DNA of 21,979 nucleotides from the IMG/VR virus record IMGVR_UViG_3300017669_000008, positions 1-21,979 of that record. One strand, written 5' to 3'. A program made the translations under genes and the position numbers. Below are positions 1 to 7,214 of this stretch, piece after piece (positions within the stretch are counted from its first letter, which is position 1; every line of letters starts with the position of its first letter). The notes under the pieces were generated by a model. The model was not told the DNA's origin, made no database searches, and saw only the letters and a list, made by a program, of their open reading frames with translations. This stretch comes from a virus.

Positions 1-848
1 TTCATGCCACGGATGCGGCCCGTGATCCCCGCGACACGGATGATCGCCCCCGATGCTGCGGAACCCGGGATCGTGGGCAGCACGATCTCTCGGGCGGTCC
101 ACCCAATGTGCGTCTGCTTGCCTTGGTAGAGCTGCCCTGAAGCCCGCTGGTGGATGCCTTCGAGCGAGCGGATCGGGTGGCAGACCTCTGGGAAGTCGCC
201 GCCGAGGATCTCGCTGTTCTCCAGCTCCGCCTTGATCGAGTCCAGCATCCCCGCCGCGTGCTCTTCGTCCGACCCCACGAGCGCCACGAACTCCCGGTGC
301 CCGTACACCAACGCCCACAGACACGCAATCTCGCAGAGCGAGGTCTTGCCTGAGCCGCGCGGCATCGCCATCGCAAACAGCCCGCCCTTGAGCACCGCCT
401 GTTCGATCTTGGCGATGACCTTGAGATGGTCATCCGACCACTTCAGGTGAAACGTCTGCGGGAAGTACGCCTCGCAGAAGTACCGGAAGTCCCGCGCGGC
501 TCGATCTCGCCTGGCCGGGTCCGCAACCGACGGCAGATCACCAATGTCCCGTCCCGACAGCGACAGCATCGCGTTGCGGAGCCGGGCACGCTCCTTCATC
601 GCGTCGTATCCCGTCAGACCTTCGGGCGCATTGGCAGCATCGGCGATCGCCTCGTGCCGCGTGGTCGCCAGCCACGCCACGTATCGGAACAGATCAACCT
701 TGCCCGCATCGCCGTCGGCCGCGACGCGGAACCCGGCGCGCGTGCGATGCCGGTGGAGCTGCCGCTCGCTGATCACCTCGCCCTGCGTCGTGCTGTTGAG
801 CAGCCGCGCGAGTTCGCCGGGCTTGAGTTTGCGCGGGTCAATCGCCAC
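1..848 (-). CDS. Phage terminase large subunit, N-terminal part (runs off the left edge)
   Basis: This is the DNA-packaging ATPase of a tailed-phage-like element; about 282 residues are visible and the nuclease half lies outside the window. The reading starts at GTG 848, with AAGGAG ten bases upstream. The Walker A motif is AMPRGSGKTSLCE, around residues 161-173. A later segment ending in RVAGITGRIRGMK is typical, as I recall it, of large terminases in integrated phage-like elements. Residues 20-61 (ending GKVDLFRYVAWLA) look like a small DNA-binding domain that resembles the protein encoded just upstream. The gene overlaps that upstream gene by 11 bases, so the two are probably co-translated. 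The ATPase assignment is fairly sure from the P-loop and surrounding style. The exact terminase family cannot be named because the Walker B and nuclease regions are partly or wholly missing. Confidence 0.8.
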   Translation of the reverse strand, partial: MAIDPRKLKPGELARLLNSTTQGEVISERQLHRHRTRAGFRVAADGDAGKVDLFRYVAWLATTRHEAIADAANAPEGLTGYDAMKERARLRNAMLSLSGRDIGDLPSVADPARRDRAARDFRYFCEAYFPQTFHLKWSDDHLKVIAKIEQAVLKGGLFAMAMPRGSGKTSLCEIACLWALVYGHREFVALVGSDEEHAAGMLDSIKAELENSEILGGDFPEVCHPIRSLEGIHQRASGQLYQGKQTHIGWTAREIVLPTIPGSAASGAIIRVAGITGRIRGM

Positions 849-1086
849 CTGCGGACATCTCCTTCACGAGCCACGCGGCGTAGTGCACGAGGTTGACGCT
901 GCCGTCGGCGTTGGTCGGCGCGCCCGCATCGATGTCGGCGCGGAGCATGGCTTCGGTCACGGGCTTGCCGCCAAGCCGGGTGAGCACGCGGGCGGCGTCC
1001 GCCACGGGCATCGCCGCCGGGTTGAGCCGGGACATTCCCTGTCCGCTCCCCGCAGGCTGGGAACTAGGCGCGTGTTCGGGAGTCAT
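838..1086 (-). CDS. Small protein upstream of terminase, possible terminase small subunit
   Basis: This 82-aa protein starts at ATG 1086, six bases after a GGGAGG ribosome site. Its last 40 residues (GKPVTEAMLRADIDAG, then a loop, then GSVNLVHYAAWLVKEM) match by eye the pattern of residues 23-61 of the terminase encoded next (GEVISERQLHRHR, then GKVDLFRYVAWLA). The two genes overlap by 11 bases. Position and size fit a terminase small subunit that recognises the packaging site. That role is inferred from context and from the resemblance, because no standard family motif is recognised. The first 25 residues are Pro/Ser/Gly-rich and probably flexible. Confidence 0.6.
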   Translation of the reverse strand: MTPEHAPSSQPAGSGQGMSRLNPAAMPVADAARVLTRLGGKPVTEAMLRADIDAGAPTNADGSVNLVHYAAWLVKEMSAGGD

Positions 1087-1106
1087 CGCGGACCTCCCGC
1101 GCGAAC

Positions 1107-1138
1107 TTGCCCACATGGGCGGAAGAGTTGCCCACATG
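1107..1138. promoter_or_regulatory. Direct repeat, candidate operator before the terminase genes
   Basis: The 11-mer TTGCCCACATG occurs at 1107-1117 and again at 1128-1138. The start-to-start spacing is 21 bp, about two helical turns. The first copy sits in the inverted repeat GCCCA-CA-TGGGC (1109-1120). The site lies between the minus-strand packaging genes and the plus-strand small genes, just upstream of the 82-aa gene's ribosome site. This fits a binding site for a regulator, but the binding protein is unknown. Confidence 0.4.
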
Positions 1139-1179
1139 TCGCAGAATCATCGAGAAATGCAGCCCCAACGCCTTGCCTG

Positions 1180-1208
1180 TTGGCCAGATGCCGACGAATG
1201 TGTGTCAT
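1180..1208 (+). promoter_or_regulatory. Weak candidate promoter for the small-gene cluster
   Basis: TTGGCC (1180-1185) and TGTCAT (1203-1208) are 17 bp apart. Each matches four of six consensus positions of a sigma-70 promoter. The site is 40 bp before the start at 1248. In GC-rich DNA such matches arise by chance, so the call is tentative. Confidence 0.2.
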
Positions 1209-1247
1209 ACGCGAGCGGGATGGCCGCACGCGACGGAGACCACGACG

Positions 1248-1556
1248 ATGAACGCCAAGAAGACCACCAAGACCAGCCTCGACGGGATCAGCAAGCAGAA
1301 GGCGATCGACGCCGAGATGGAATGGGCCAAGGTCGAGCTCTTGCTCGAAACACTGGAAACCCGCAAGAGCGACGGCCTCGACTTCCACGAGATCCCGGTC
1401 TGGTCGATCCGCGACTTGGTCCGCCACGCCTTTGAGGCCGGGTACCACGAGGGCCTTCACACGGGTTACCGCCAAGGGCGAACGGACGCGTGCCGCGAGG
1501 CGGCACGAGAAGAGGCCCCGACAAGCCCACGAAATCCTGAACTGCCGACTACCTGA
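1248..1556 (+). CDS. Hypothetical 102-aa protein
   Basis: The start is ATG 1248, with GGAG about nine bases upstream; an earlier in-frame start at 1107 would run through the candidate operator. The N-terminus is basic and polar (MNAKKTTKTSLDGISKQK). A central acidic helix-forming stretch follows (DAEMEWAKVELLLETLETR), then a Tyr/His-rich segment (AFEAGYHEGLHTGYRQG) and a charged tail. No membrane segment or catalytic motif is visible and I do not recognise the family. It is the first of five small plus-strand genes and is followed at once by a hairpin. A DNA-associated or regulatory accessory protein is plausible, but this is inference only. Confidence 0.6.
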   Translation: MNAKKTTKTSLDGISKQKAIDAEMEWAKVELLLETLETRKSDGLDFHEIPVWSIRDLVRHAFEAGYHEGLHTGYRQGRTDACREAAREEAPTSPRNPELPTT

Positions 1557-1584
1557 AGCCCGCGAAATGCGGGCTTCGCTGTTT
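1555..1584 (+). terminator. Hairpin terminator after the first small gene
   Basis: A perfect 9-bp stem, GAAGCCCGC/GCGGGCTTC (1555-1563 and 1569-1577), has a 5-base loop and is followed by a short T-rich tail (GCTGTTT). It starts inside the stop codon of the 102-aa gene. The weak tail suggests partial termination or mRNA 3'-end protection. Confidence 0.5.
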
Positions 1585-1616
1585 AACCGACCACCCATTC
1601 GCATAGGAGCAGAAGC

Positions 1617-1880
1617 ATGAACAAGCGCACGACCAAGACCACGAAGACCGAACCGACCGCCGCCCAGACCTACGCCGCAAGGCAGAACGACATCGCCCGC
1701 CTGATGGACGTGCTGCAGATGGAACTCGACAAGCACGCCGAGGGGGCGAAGGCCGACCCACGCAACTGGGGCTTCGCGGGAAGCCTCGGGAAGGTCCGCA
1801 GCGACCTGATCGACCTGGTCGGATTCCTCAGCAACATGGATCCCGAGCACGTCGAGACATTTCTGAACGACGCCGAGTAA
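1617..1880 (+). CDS. Hypothetical 87-aa protein
   Basis: The start is ATG 1617, with AGGAG nine bases upstream. A Thr/Lys-rich basic leader (MNKRTTKTTKTEPTAAQ) precedes a mostly helical body with alternating charged and hydrophobic residues (QNDIARLMDVLQMELDKHA and LGKVRSDLIDLVGFLSNM). The tail is acidic (NDAE). The short basic leader resembles that of the 102-aa neighbour. No known family, membrane segment or metal site is recognised. It lies in the plus-strand cluster of small genes, 21 bases before the next start. Confidence 0.6.
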   Translation: MNKRTTKTTKTEPTAAQTYAARQNDIARLMDVLQMELDKHAEGAKADPRNWGFAGSLGKVRSDLIDLVGFLSNMDPEHVETFLNDAE

Positions 1881-1901
1881 CCGCCACCACGGAGACACGC
1901 C

Positions 1902-2186
1902 ATGAAGATCAAGCACATCGTCATCGAGGGCAGCGAGGAAGACATCACGGTGCGAGCCACGGCCGACGGCGCGACCGCGAGCGTGGTCCGCATGAGCCGA
2001 GCGCAGGGCCGCTTCGACAAGGTCATCGCCGAGTTCCGCCGCGACGAGAGTCGCGAGGCGAGGTACGCCAAGGCCTGCATCGTCGCCACGCACGTATACG
2101 GGACCGACCGCCACGGACGCCCCGCCGCCACTAACTCGATGGTCCACGACGTGATGAATGAGATCGAGCGCGTCGCGGGCTGCTAA
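1902..2186 (+). CDS. Hypothetical 94-aa protein
   Basis: The start is ATG 1902, with GGAG eight bases upstream. The first 35 residues alternate in a beta-strand pattern (MKIKHIVIEGSEEDITVRAT). A basic helix follows, rich in Arg and Glu (GRFDKVIAEFRRDESREARYAK in pattern). The C-terminal part resembles no catalytic motif I know. A small alpha/beta fold is likely. It follows the 87-aa gene closely and is probably in the same transcript. A hairpin lies 14 bases after its stop. Confidence 0.6.
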   Translation: MKIKHIVIEGSEEDITVRATADGATASVVRMSRAQGRFDKVIAEFRRDESREARYAKACIVATHVYGTDRHGRPAATNSMVHDVMNEIERVAGC

Positions 2187-2200
2187 CAGACCCCACGCGG

Positions 2201-2220
2201 CGTCGCGGGGAACCGCGACG
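2201..2220 (+). terminator. GC-rich hairpin between small genes
   Basis: A perfect 8-bp stem, CGTCGCGG/CCGCGACG, closes a GGAA tetraloop. It follows the stop codon of the 94-aa gene and has no T-run after it. It could be a pause site, a weak terminator or an mRNA-stabilising structure. Confidence 0.35.
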
Positions 2221-2279
2221 GCCACGCTTCCCCGCCGCGATGTGCGACGGGAGTTCCAACCCCCAGTTCGGAGATGACC

Positions 2280-2807
2280 ATGAGCACGAAGACGAAGAAG
2301 CCCGCCAAGCCCCGCACCCCCCGCACCCCGAAGATATCCAAGAGCGCTGCCCGCGCGGAGGGAGCCGCCAAGACAGACCGGCTCCGCAAGGCGGCCCTCG
2401 CCGAGATCAACGACCGGTTGGCGGGCGGGAAGCAGGACCACGAAGTCCCCAGCGAGAAAGAGGTCGCCAACAACGCGAGCCTTGGCGCGGCTACCAAGGG
2501 CAAGAAGGCCAAGGGCGAGAAGGCCCCCAAGACGCCGAGGGCCCCGAAGCCCGCAAAGGAGCCCAAGCCCAAGCGCGTCAGCGCCCTCGACGCGGCGGCG
2601 CAGGTGCTCGCCGCGAGCGAGGTGCCGATGCGGGCCAAGGAGATGATCGCCGCGATGGAGGCGAAGGGCCTGTGGACGAGCCCCGGCGGCAAGACCCCCG
2701 AGGCCACGCTCTACGCCGCCATCATCCGCGAGATCGCCGCCAAGGGCACCGCCGCTCGCTTCAAGAAGCACGAACGCGGCGTCTTCGTCGCGGGGAAGGG
2801 AGCCTGA
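2280..2807 (+). CDS. Histone-tail-like protein with C-terminal HARE-HTH domain
   Basis: The protein has 175 residues. ATG 2280 is preferred because GGAG ends six bases before it; the in-frame ATG at 2274 would abut the GGAG. Residues 1-25 and 72-100 are Lys/Pro/Ala-rich repeats ([16 protein letters not shown]) like bacterial histone-H1-like tails. Residues 101-171 (from [10 protein letters not shown], through [17 protein letters not shown] and [14 protein letters not shown], to ERGVFVAG) fit the HARE-HTH (HB1/ASXL) winged-helix domain. That domain occurs in chromatin proteins, RNA polymerase delta and restriction-linked proteins. The likely role is non-specific DNA binding or nucleoid organisation, perhaps acting on host or element DNA. 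It is probably translated with the next gene, which starts four bases downstream. The domain assignment is by pattern, with good confidence. Confidence 0.75.
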   Translation: MSTKTKKPAKPRTPRTPKISKSAARAEGAAKTDRLRKAALAEINDRLAGGKQDHEVPSEKEVANNASLGAATKGKKAKGEKAPKTPRAPKPAKEPKPKRVSALDAAAQVLAASEVPMRAKEMIAAMEAKGLWTSPGGKTPEATLYAAIIREIAAKGTAARFKKHERGVFVAGKGA

Positions 2808-2810
2808 TCC

Positions 2811-3080
2811 ATGAGCGCCACCCCGGCTCCCCAGCCCGCGCCGACCCAAGCGCAACTCGAGGCCGTGCTGCAGGCCGCCTTGTACCTTCTCGGCGCACGG
2901 CAGGACCGGATGCTCACCATCGAGGAATGGACGGACCTGGCGCGGGCTGCCGCCGCCTGCCAAGGGCGCAAGACGGCCGACTACCTCACCGAGCACGACC
3001 TCGAGGACATCGCCGAGCGGTACGCCCTTGAATGGGACGAAGCGACCGACGGGGCTCTGCCCACGCTCGACGACGAGTGA
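2811..3080 (+). CDS. Hypothetical 89-aa acidic protein
   Basis: The start is ATG 2811, just after the stop of the HARE-HTH gene, with GGGAG in that gene's last codons, so translational coupling is likely. A Pro/Ala-rich N-terminus (MSATPAPQPAPTQAQ) is followed by helices (QLEAVLQAALYLLG and TIEEWTDLARAAAAC). The second half is strongly acidic and ends DGALPTLDDE. I do not recognise the family. An acidic partner encoded beside a very basic DNA-binding protein may bind or neutralise it; this is inference from charge and context alone. Its stop lies inside a hairpin shared with the convergent methyltransferase gene. Confidence 0.6.
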   Translation: MSATPAPQPAPTQAQLEAVLQAALYLLGARQDRMLTIEEWTDLARAAAACQGRKTADYLTEHDLEDIAERYALEWDEATDGALPTLDDE

Positions 3081-3101
3081 GGCGTACATCACGCCTCGCT
3101 C
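3075..3101. terminator. Hairpin spanning two convergent stop codons
   Basis: GAGTGAGGCGT (3075-3085) pairs with ACGCCTCGCTC (3091-3101) over 11 positions, one of them a G-U wobble, with a 5-base loop. It contains the stop of the plus-strand 89-aa gene (3078-3080) and the stop of the minus-strand methyltransferase (3089-3091). It has no T-run of its own. Confidence 0.5.
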
Positions 3102-4459
3102 CCAGCCGCGACACGCGTCGCGGCTTTCTCTTCGGCCACACCCTTCGCAGGCAGGCGCTCCGCCTTGCGGCCCGTGAACTTCTCCCAGCGCTGCACGATG
3201 ACATCGCAGTAGAGCGCGTCGAGCTCCATGAGGAACGCGTGCCGCCCGGTCATCTCCGCGCCGATGAGCGTGGAGCCGCTCCCTCCGAAGAGATCGAGCA
3301 CGTTCTCGCCGGGACGCGATGAGAACTCGATGGCCCGCCGCGCGAGTTCGACGGGCTTCTCCGTGAGATGGACCATGCTCTGTGGGTTGACCTTCTTGAT
3401 CGACCAGGTGTCCGGCACGTTGGCCGGGCCGAAGAAGCGGTGCGCCGCGCCTTCCTTCCAGCCGTAGAAGCACCACTCGTGGTTCCCCATGAAGTCCTTC
3501 CGCGTGAGGACCGGGTGCTCCTTGATCCAAATGATCGCCTGGGCGAAGTAGAGCTCGCAGCGCTTCAGCACCGGCGGGTAATTGCCGCAGTTCGCGTAGC
3601 CGCCCCAGATGTAGAAGGTGCCGCCGGGGATGAGCACACGGGTGATGTTTCCGAACCACGCGGCGAGCAGCCGGTCGAACTCGTCATCCGACACAAAGTC
3701 GTTGGCGAGCGGCCGGTCCTTGGCACGAAGCTTCTTGTGCGTCGCTCGGCTCTTCTCTGGGTAGCGGTTGAGGTCGGCGCTTTGCTGGTCGTGCTGGTCT
3801 GCCTTGCCAGGCAGCGCGAACGAGCTCAGGCCGGCGACGATCGCGTTGTTTGAGCGGGGCTCGACCTTCACGTTGTACGGCGGGTCCGTGTTCACGAGAT
3901 GGATCGGCTGGCCATCAAGCAGGCGGTCGAGGTCCTCGGGCTTGGATGAGTCGCCGCACATCAGGCGGTGGTTGCCGAGCACCCAGATGTCGCCGGGTAC
4001 GGTCGTCGCTGCGTCCGGTGCGCCCGGCACGTCATCGGGATCGGTCAAACCCTCGCTGCCCGCGGGAGCCATGATGGCGCTGAGATCCTCGGCGCTGAAG
4101 CCGAGCAGCGCGAGATCGAAGTCCACGCCCTTGAGGTCGGCCAGCTCCAGCGGCAGGAGTTCCATGTCCCACGACGTCAACGTGGCGACCTTGTTGTCGG
4201 CGATGCGAAGCGCCTTGACCTGTTCCGGCGTCAGATCATCGGCGCGGATGGTCGGCACCTCCTTCAGCCCGAGTTTCCGCGCCGCGCGGAGCCGCGTGTG
4301 CCCGGCGATGATCACGCCGTCGGCGTCGATCAGGATCGGCACCTTGAAGCCGAACGCCTCGATGCTCTTGGCCACCGCGTCGATGGCGGCGTCGTTGATG
4401 GTGCGAGGGTTGCGGTCGTACTCGTGGACCGCGTCGATGGGAAGCGTTTCGATGTTCAC
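3089..4459 (-). CDS. ParB-domain / DNA adenine-type methyltransferase fusion
   Basis: The start is GTG 4459 with GGAG six bases upstream (456 aa); a longer reading from GTG 4531 has no ribosome site. Residues 1-110 form a ParB/Srx N-terminal domain with VIIAGHTRLRAARKLG around residues 49-64. From about residue 155 comes a beta-order DNA methyltransferase. The catalytic motif NTDPPYN is near residue 193, and the SAM-binding motif LDLFGGSGST, near 388-397, follows it. The enzyme methylates adenine N6 or cytosine N4 in DNA; DPPY favours adenine. Such fusions are common in phages and integrative elements, usually without a partner nuclease, and none is visible here. The likely role is protecting element DNA or marking it for replication or packaging. 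It stands alone, 568 bp from the primase gene and converging on the small genes. Confidence 0.9.
   Translation of the reverse strand: MNIETLPIDAVHEYDRNPRTINDAAIDAVAKSIEAFGFKVPILIDADGVIIAGHTRLRAARKLGLKEVPTIRADDLTPEQVKALRIADNKVATLTSWDMELLPLELADLKGVDFDLALLGFSAEDLSAIMAPAGSEGLTDPDDVPGAPDAATTVPGDIWVLGNHRLMCGDSSKPEDLDRLLDGQPIHLVNTDPPYNVKVEPRSNNAIVAGLSSFALPGKADQHDQQSADLNRYPEKSRATHKKLRAKDRPLANDFVSDDEFDRLLAAWFGNITRVLIPGGTFYIWGGYANCGNYPPVLKRCELYFAQAIIWIKEHPVLTRKDFMGNHEWCFYGWKEGAAHRFFGPANVPDTWSIKKVNPQSMVHLTEKPVELARRAIEFSSRPGENVLDLFGGSGSTLIGAEMTGRHAFLMELDALYCDVIVQRWEKFTGRKAERLPAKGVAEEKAATRVAAGSEA
3104..3131 (+). terminator. Intrinsic terminator of the small-gene cluster
   Basis: The 8-bp stem AGCCGCGA/TCGCGGCT (3104-3111 and 3118-3125) has a 6-base loop and is followed by TTCTCTT. 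This is the best rho-independent terminator in the window. It ends plus-strand transcription inside the antisense 3' end of the methyltransferase gene. Confidence 0.65.
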
Positions 4460-4823
4460 AGCGATCTCCGTCGTGGGTATGGGCGCGGCGGTAAGCGCCG
4501 GCGCGAGGCGTCGTGGTGGCCCGCCGCACACGCGGTGGGTCCAGGGATCGGTGGATCGCTAGTTGGCTGGATCGCTCGGGCGACGGGCCCGTCCGGGAGC
4601 GCTTAGCGCCCCGATTCTCCCGCGCTACGGGCCGCGCCCGTTGGCCACGGGTCCGCCCACGTTGGCCCACGTCGCGTCATTGGCGGCGAGGCGTACCAAC
4701 CCCGCCACGGGGCCGCCCCGCGCTCGGACGGGCGAAACAAACTCTGTCGCCAAGCGCGGCTGTTCCCGCGGGCGTCGATTCGCAGGCTCGGCCCGGGAGT
4801 ACCTAACGCCATCCGCCTCCCCT

Positions 4824-4853
4824 GCCGTAAGGCTTCCGGCTGTAAGGCTCCCG
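4824..4853. repeat. Tandem 15-bp direct repeat
   Basis: GCCGTAAGGCTTCCG (4824-4838) is followed immediately by GCTGTAAGGCTCCCG (4839-4853). Thirteen of 15 positions match. It lies in the long non-coding gap. It may be an iteron-like pair or a chance duplication. Confidence 0.5.
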
Positions 4854-4964
4854 CTAGGCGCGGCCTGGCACACGACCTGCATGGGCGCTGCGGTGGGGAC
4901 GCCGGGGACGGGAGAAGAGGATTCAGAAAGAGAGAGATCATTCAATCTTTCAATACCTGCTTTC

Positions 4965-4991
4965 CGCCCACGGGCACGCGACGCGTGGGCG
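4965..4991 (-). terminator. Hairpin downstream of the primase gene
   Basis: CGCCCACG (4965-4972) and CGTGGGCG (4984-4991) form an 8-bp stem with an 11-base loop, 37 bases past the primase stop. There is no T-run on the minus strand, so it may only pause transcription or protect the mRNA end. Confidence 0.3.
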
Positions 4992-5027
4992 CGCGCGGAG
5001 ATTAGATGAACGATTGAGGTTTCTTGT

Positions 5028-7214
5028 TCAGGCCAGCGCATACACCACCCTCGGCTTGGTTGCCGTCTCCTCGGTCACTTGCTCGATCTGCCCGGTTTCC
5101 AGGAGGTTGTCGATGACTTCCTGCCGTTCCCGCTGGGTGAGCCACTGCGTCTTGCGGCACAGTTCACTGCGGGAGATCTTTCCATCCGCCTTGCGCACGA
5201 TGCGCAGCACGCGCTTCTGCCGGGCGTCGAACACGCCGTCGGCAACCCACTCGTGGGCGATGTAGAGCATCCTCCGTGTCAAATACTCCGACAGGTCACA
5301 CGCCCAACGGGCCGCAGCGGCGTCGATCACTGGTTTCGGGGCGTTGGCGGAGCAGGCATAGACCAATGCGAGGCGGCACGCCTTCTCTTCGGCCCGTGCC
5401 CAGAGCGACCGTCCGGCCTGATCCGGCCTGCCGAGTTCGGCGTCAACAGTTGCCGCCAGCGCATCGAACAACGCGCCGGCCTCCGGCGTGGCATCGACGA
5501 CGAGGGGCTCGGGATGCTCGCCGGCGAGGTTGCCGCCGGGCTTGAACGATCCCCACCATGCAGCGGCCTGCTTGATCGCCTCCGGCACCGGCCGCGCCTT
5601 GGCTCGCTGACGCGCCGGCGTCGCGGTTGCCTCGAACACGAGCAGACGCGCGATGAACCCATCACTGAGGCTGTCAGCCGTCAGGGACTCGTAAAAGTGC
5701 TCGGGGACGGTTGTGCCGTAAACACTGACGCACGGCTGGTCGACCACCTTGTTCCGCTTGGCGTCGGCGTAGGCCTTGCCGCGGAAGATCGTGTCGGCGC
5801 TGGAATAGAGCTTCATCAGCGCCGTGAGGACGTTGAACAAGTGCGGGGCCTTCTTGGGATCGCCGATGGTGCGCAGGAAGCGCCCGAACTCATCGATCTG
5901 GAACAGGATCGCGGGCTCCGTCTCCACGGCGGTGACCAGCCCCGCATCGGACGCGAGGTCCTCGTTCCCCTCGTGCTCGACCATGTCCGCGGCGAAGAGC
6001 ACGTTCTTGTTCACCTTGCGGGCGTGGTCCTTGCCTGCGCCCGATGGGGCGACGCCGACACTGTAGAGATTGGTGCGGTTGCCGCGCTCATCGCGCACCT
6101 TGCGTGCCGCGAGCACGGCTTGCAGACAGACGCCTGCGGCGAGTGCGAGCACGGGCTGTGGCCGCGTGGCGGTGGCGAGGTTGTACGCGACCACCTGCTC
6201 GATCAGCCCGGGCACATGGAGGAGGTGCTCGGGGAACGGACCGGGATCGGGAACACGCTGCGACGTTGCTCGCTGCGCGTCATCGCGGCGGCGCTCGGGG
6301 TCGAATCCGGAGAGGTCCACGTCGCTGGCCTCCACGGGCCCCGTGTCACGAAGCCAGCCGAGCGGTTTGTCGTGCGGCTTGCTCGCGGCGTCCGTCACCT
6401 TGTGACGGAGTTCCTTCTCCGTCCACGGCGGATCGCAGCGCGGGTTGTAGCGGTCCGCCAGCAACCGGAACGCTGTCTCCGCGTCGAGGCCGAAGCCATG
6501 CACCATCGCGGTCGCGGCGGTATAGGTCTGGCTGTGGCCGCCCGAGCCGGAGATTGCCGGTGGGATGCGGTCGAGGTACGCGGCGGCACGGCGCTCAACG
6601 TGGTCCTGTGGGAGCGCAGGGAAACGATCGCTTCTGAGCGGAGCGGGTTGGGAAGCGATCGGTTCCTTGCGCCCGTGCCGCCTCTCGGTTACCGCCTCCG
6701 CCAGCGCCACCACGGCCGCGGCCAACTCCGCGTGGTCGATGACAGCGGGATCGCCTTCGAGCGGGTCATAGGGCTCGCCGCTGGGGTGCGTGCCCGGGCC
6801 GACAACCGTCTGCGCCCCGGTGCTGCGGAGCTCGACCATCATCTTGCGTGAGACCGGGTCCTGGTGCTTGCGGGTCAGCGCCCCCTCACAGATGTACCAC
6901 CAGTGCGAGGCGGGCTTGCCGGGCCGGCCGGACTTTGCACCCGTCGCCGGCAAGAACTCCGGCGCGAGCGCCACCGCCTCCTCGCAGTCGAGGTCGACGT
7001 CGACGAGCCATCCGCTGGGCTCGCCCAGTAGCAGTCCGATGTTGCCGGTGCCGTTGAAGTGTTGGGGTAGGTCTGGCTCATCCAGGCGCAGGGTCTGCCA
7101 GCCCTTGAGCACAGGGATCTTCGTTCCCGCGGGCACCGGGATGGGCGCATAGCCGCGCGACCGGTACCACCGGGCCGCATCGAGCAGGTTGTGTGTGTGC
7201 TCGGGGATGTGCAT
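5028..7214 (-). CDS. Bifunctional primase-polymerase with C-terminal P-loop ATPase
   Basis: This 728-aa protein primes and helps replicate element DNA. Residues 8-165 form an archaeo-eukaryotic-type prim-pol domain: IGLLLGEPSGWLVDVDLD holds the catalytic acidic pair (D72, D74), H104 (SHWWY) fits the next motif, and VVGPGTHPSGEPY the third. Residues 225-280 (HSQTYTAATAMVHGF, WTEKELRHKV) look like a primase C-terminal helical domain. Residues 335-620 form a DUF3987-like ATPase or helicase with Walker A APSGAGKDHA near 389 and Walker B ILFQIDEFG near 436. The last 60 residues look like a winged helix. ATG 7214 overlaps the helicase stop by one base (TGATG). Phage or plasmid replication is well supported; loading of a separate helicase is inferred from the neighbour. 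Confidence 0.9.
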   Translation of the reverse strand: MHIPEHTHNLLDAARWYRSRGYAPIPVPAGTKIPVLKGWQTLRLDEPDLPQHFNGTGNIGLLLGEPSGWLVDVDLDCEEAVALAPEFLPATGAKSGRPGKPASHWWYICEGALTRKHQDPVSRKMMVELRSTGAQTVVGPGTHPSGEPYDPLEGDPAVIDHAELAAAVVALAEAVTERRHGRKEPIASQPAPLRSDRFPALPQDHVERRAAAYLDRIPPAISGSGGHSQTYTAATAMVHGFGLDAETAFRLLADRYNPRCDPPWTEKELRHKVTDAASKPHDKPLGWLRDTGPVEASDVDLSGFDPERRRDDAQRATSQRVPDPGPFPEHLLHVPGLIEQVVAYNLATATRPQPVLALAAGVCLQAVLAARKVRDERGNRTNLYSVGVAPSGAGKDHARKVNKNVLFAADMVEHEGNEDLASDAGLVTAVETEPAILFQIDEFGRFLRTIGDPKKAPHLFNVLTALMKLYSSADTIFRGKAYADAKRNKVVDQPCVSVYGTTVPEHFYESLTADSLSDGFIARLLVFEATATPARQRAKARPVPEAIKQAAAWWGSFKPGGNLAGEHPEPLVVDATPEAGALFDALAATVDAELGRPDQAGRSLWARAEEKACRLALVYACSANAPKPVIDAAAARWACDLSEYLTRRMLYIAHEWVADGVFDARQKRVLRIVRKADGKISRSELCRKTQWLTQRERQEVIDNLLETGQIEQVTEETATKPRVVYALA

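Larger units (their letters stand above)
4460..5027. other. Long intergenic region with no convincing gene
   Basis: About 570 bp separate the primase gene from the methyltransferase gene. Open frames cross it on both strands, but their translations are low-complexity Arg/Pro/Gly strings with no ribosome sites or recognisable motifs. It holds a tandem 15-bp repeat (4824-4853), a hairpin (4965-4991) and the most AT-rich patch nearby (about 4920-4960, AGAAAGAGAGAGATCATTCA). Such a gap inside a replication module could hold an origin, a promoter or a small RNA; none is proven. Confidence 0.5.

Noticed and set aside
1083-3659. An 858-codon open frame on the minus strand across the small-gene cluster
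   Set aside because: It is antisense to five genes with good starts and to part of the methyltransferase, and its product is low complexity. Long antisense frames are normal at this GC content.
4563-5041. Long open frames on both strands in the gap between primase and methyltransferase
   Set aside because: Their translations are Arg/Pro/Gly-rich with no motifs or ribosome sites, and they overlap each other on both strands as expected of GC-rich non-coding DNA.
5079-6851. A 590-codon plus-strand open frame opposite the primase
   Set aside because: The minus-strand frame carries clear prim-pol and P-loop motifs, while the plus frame has none.
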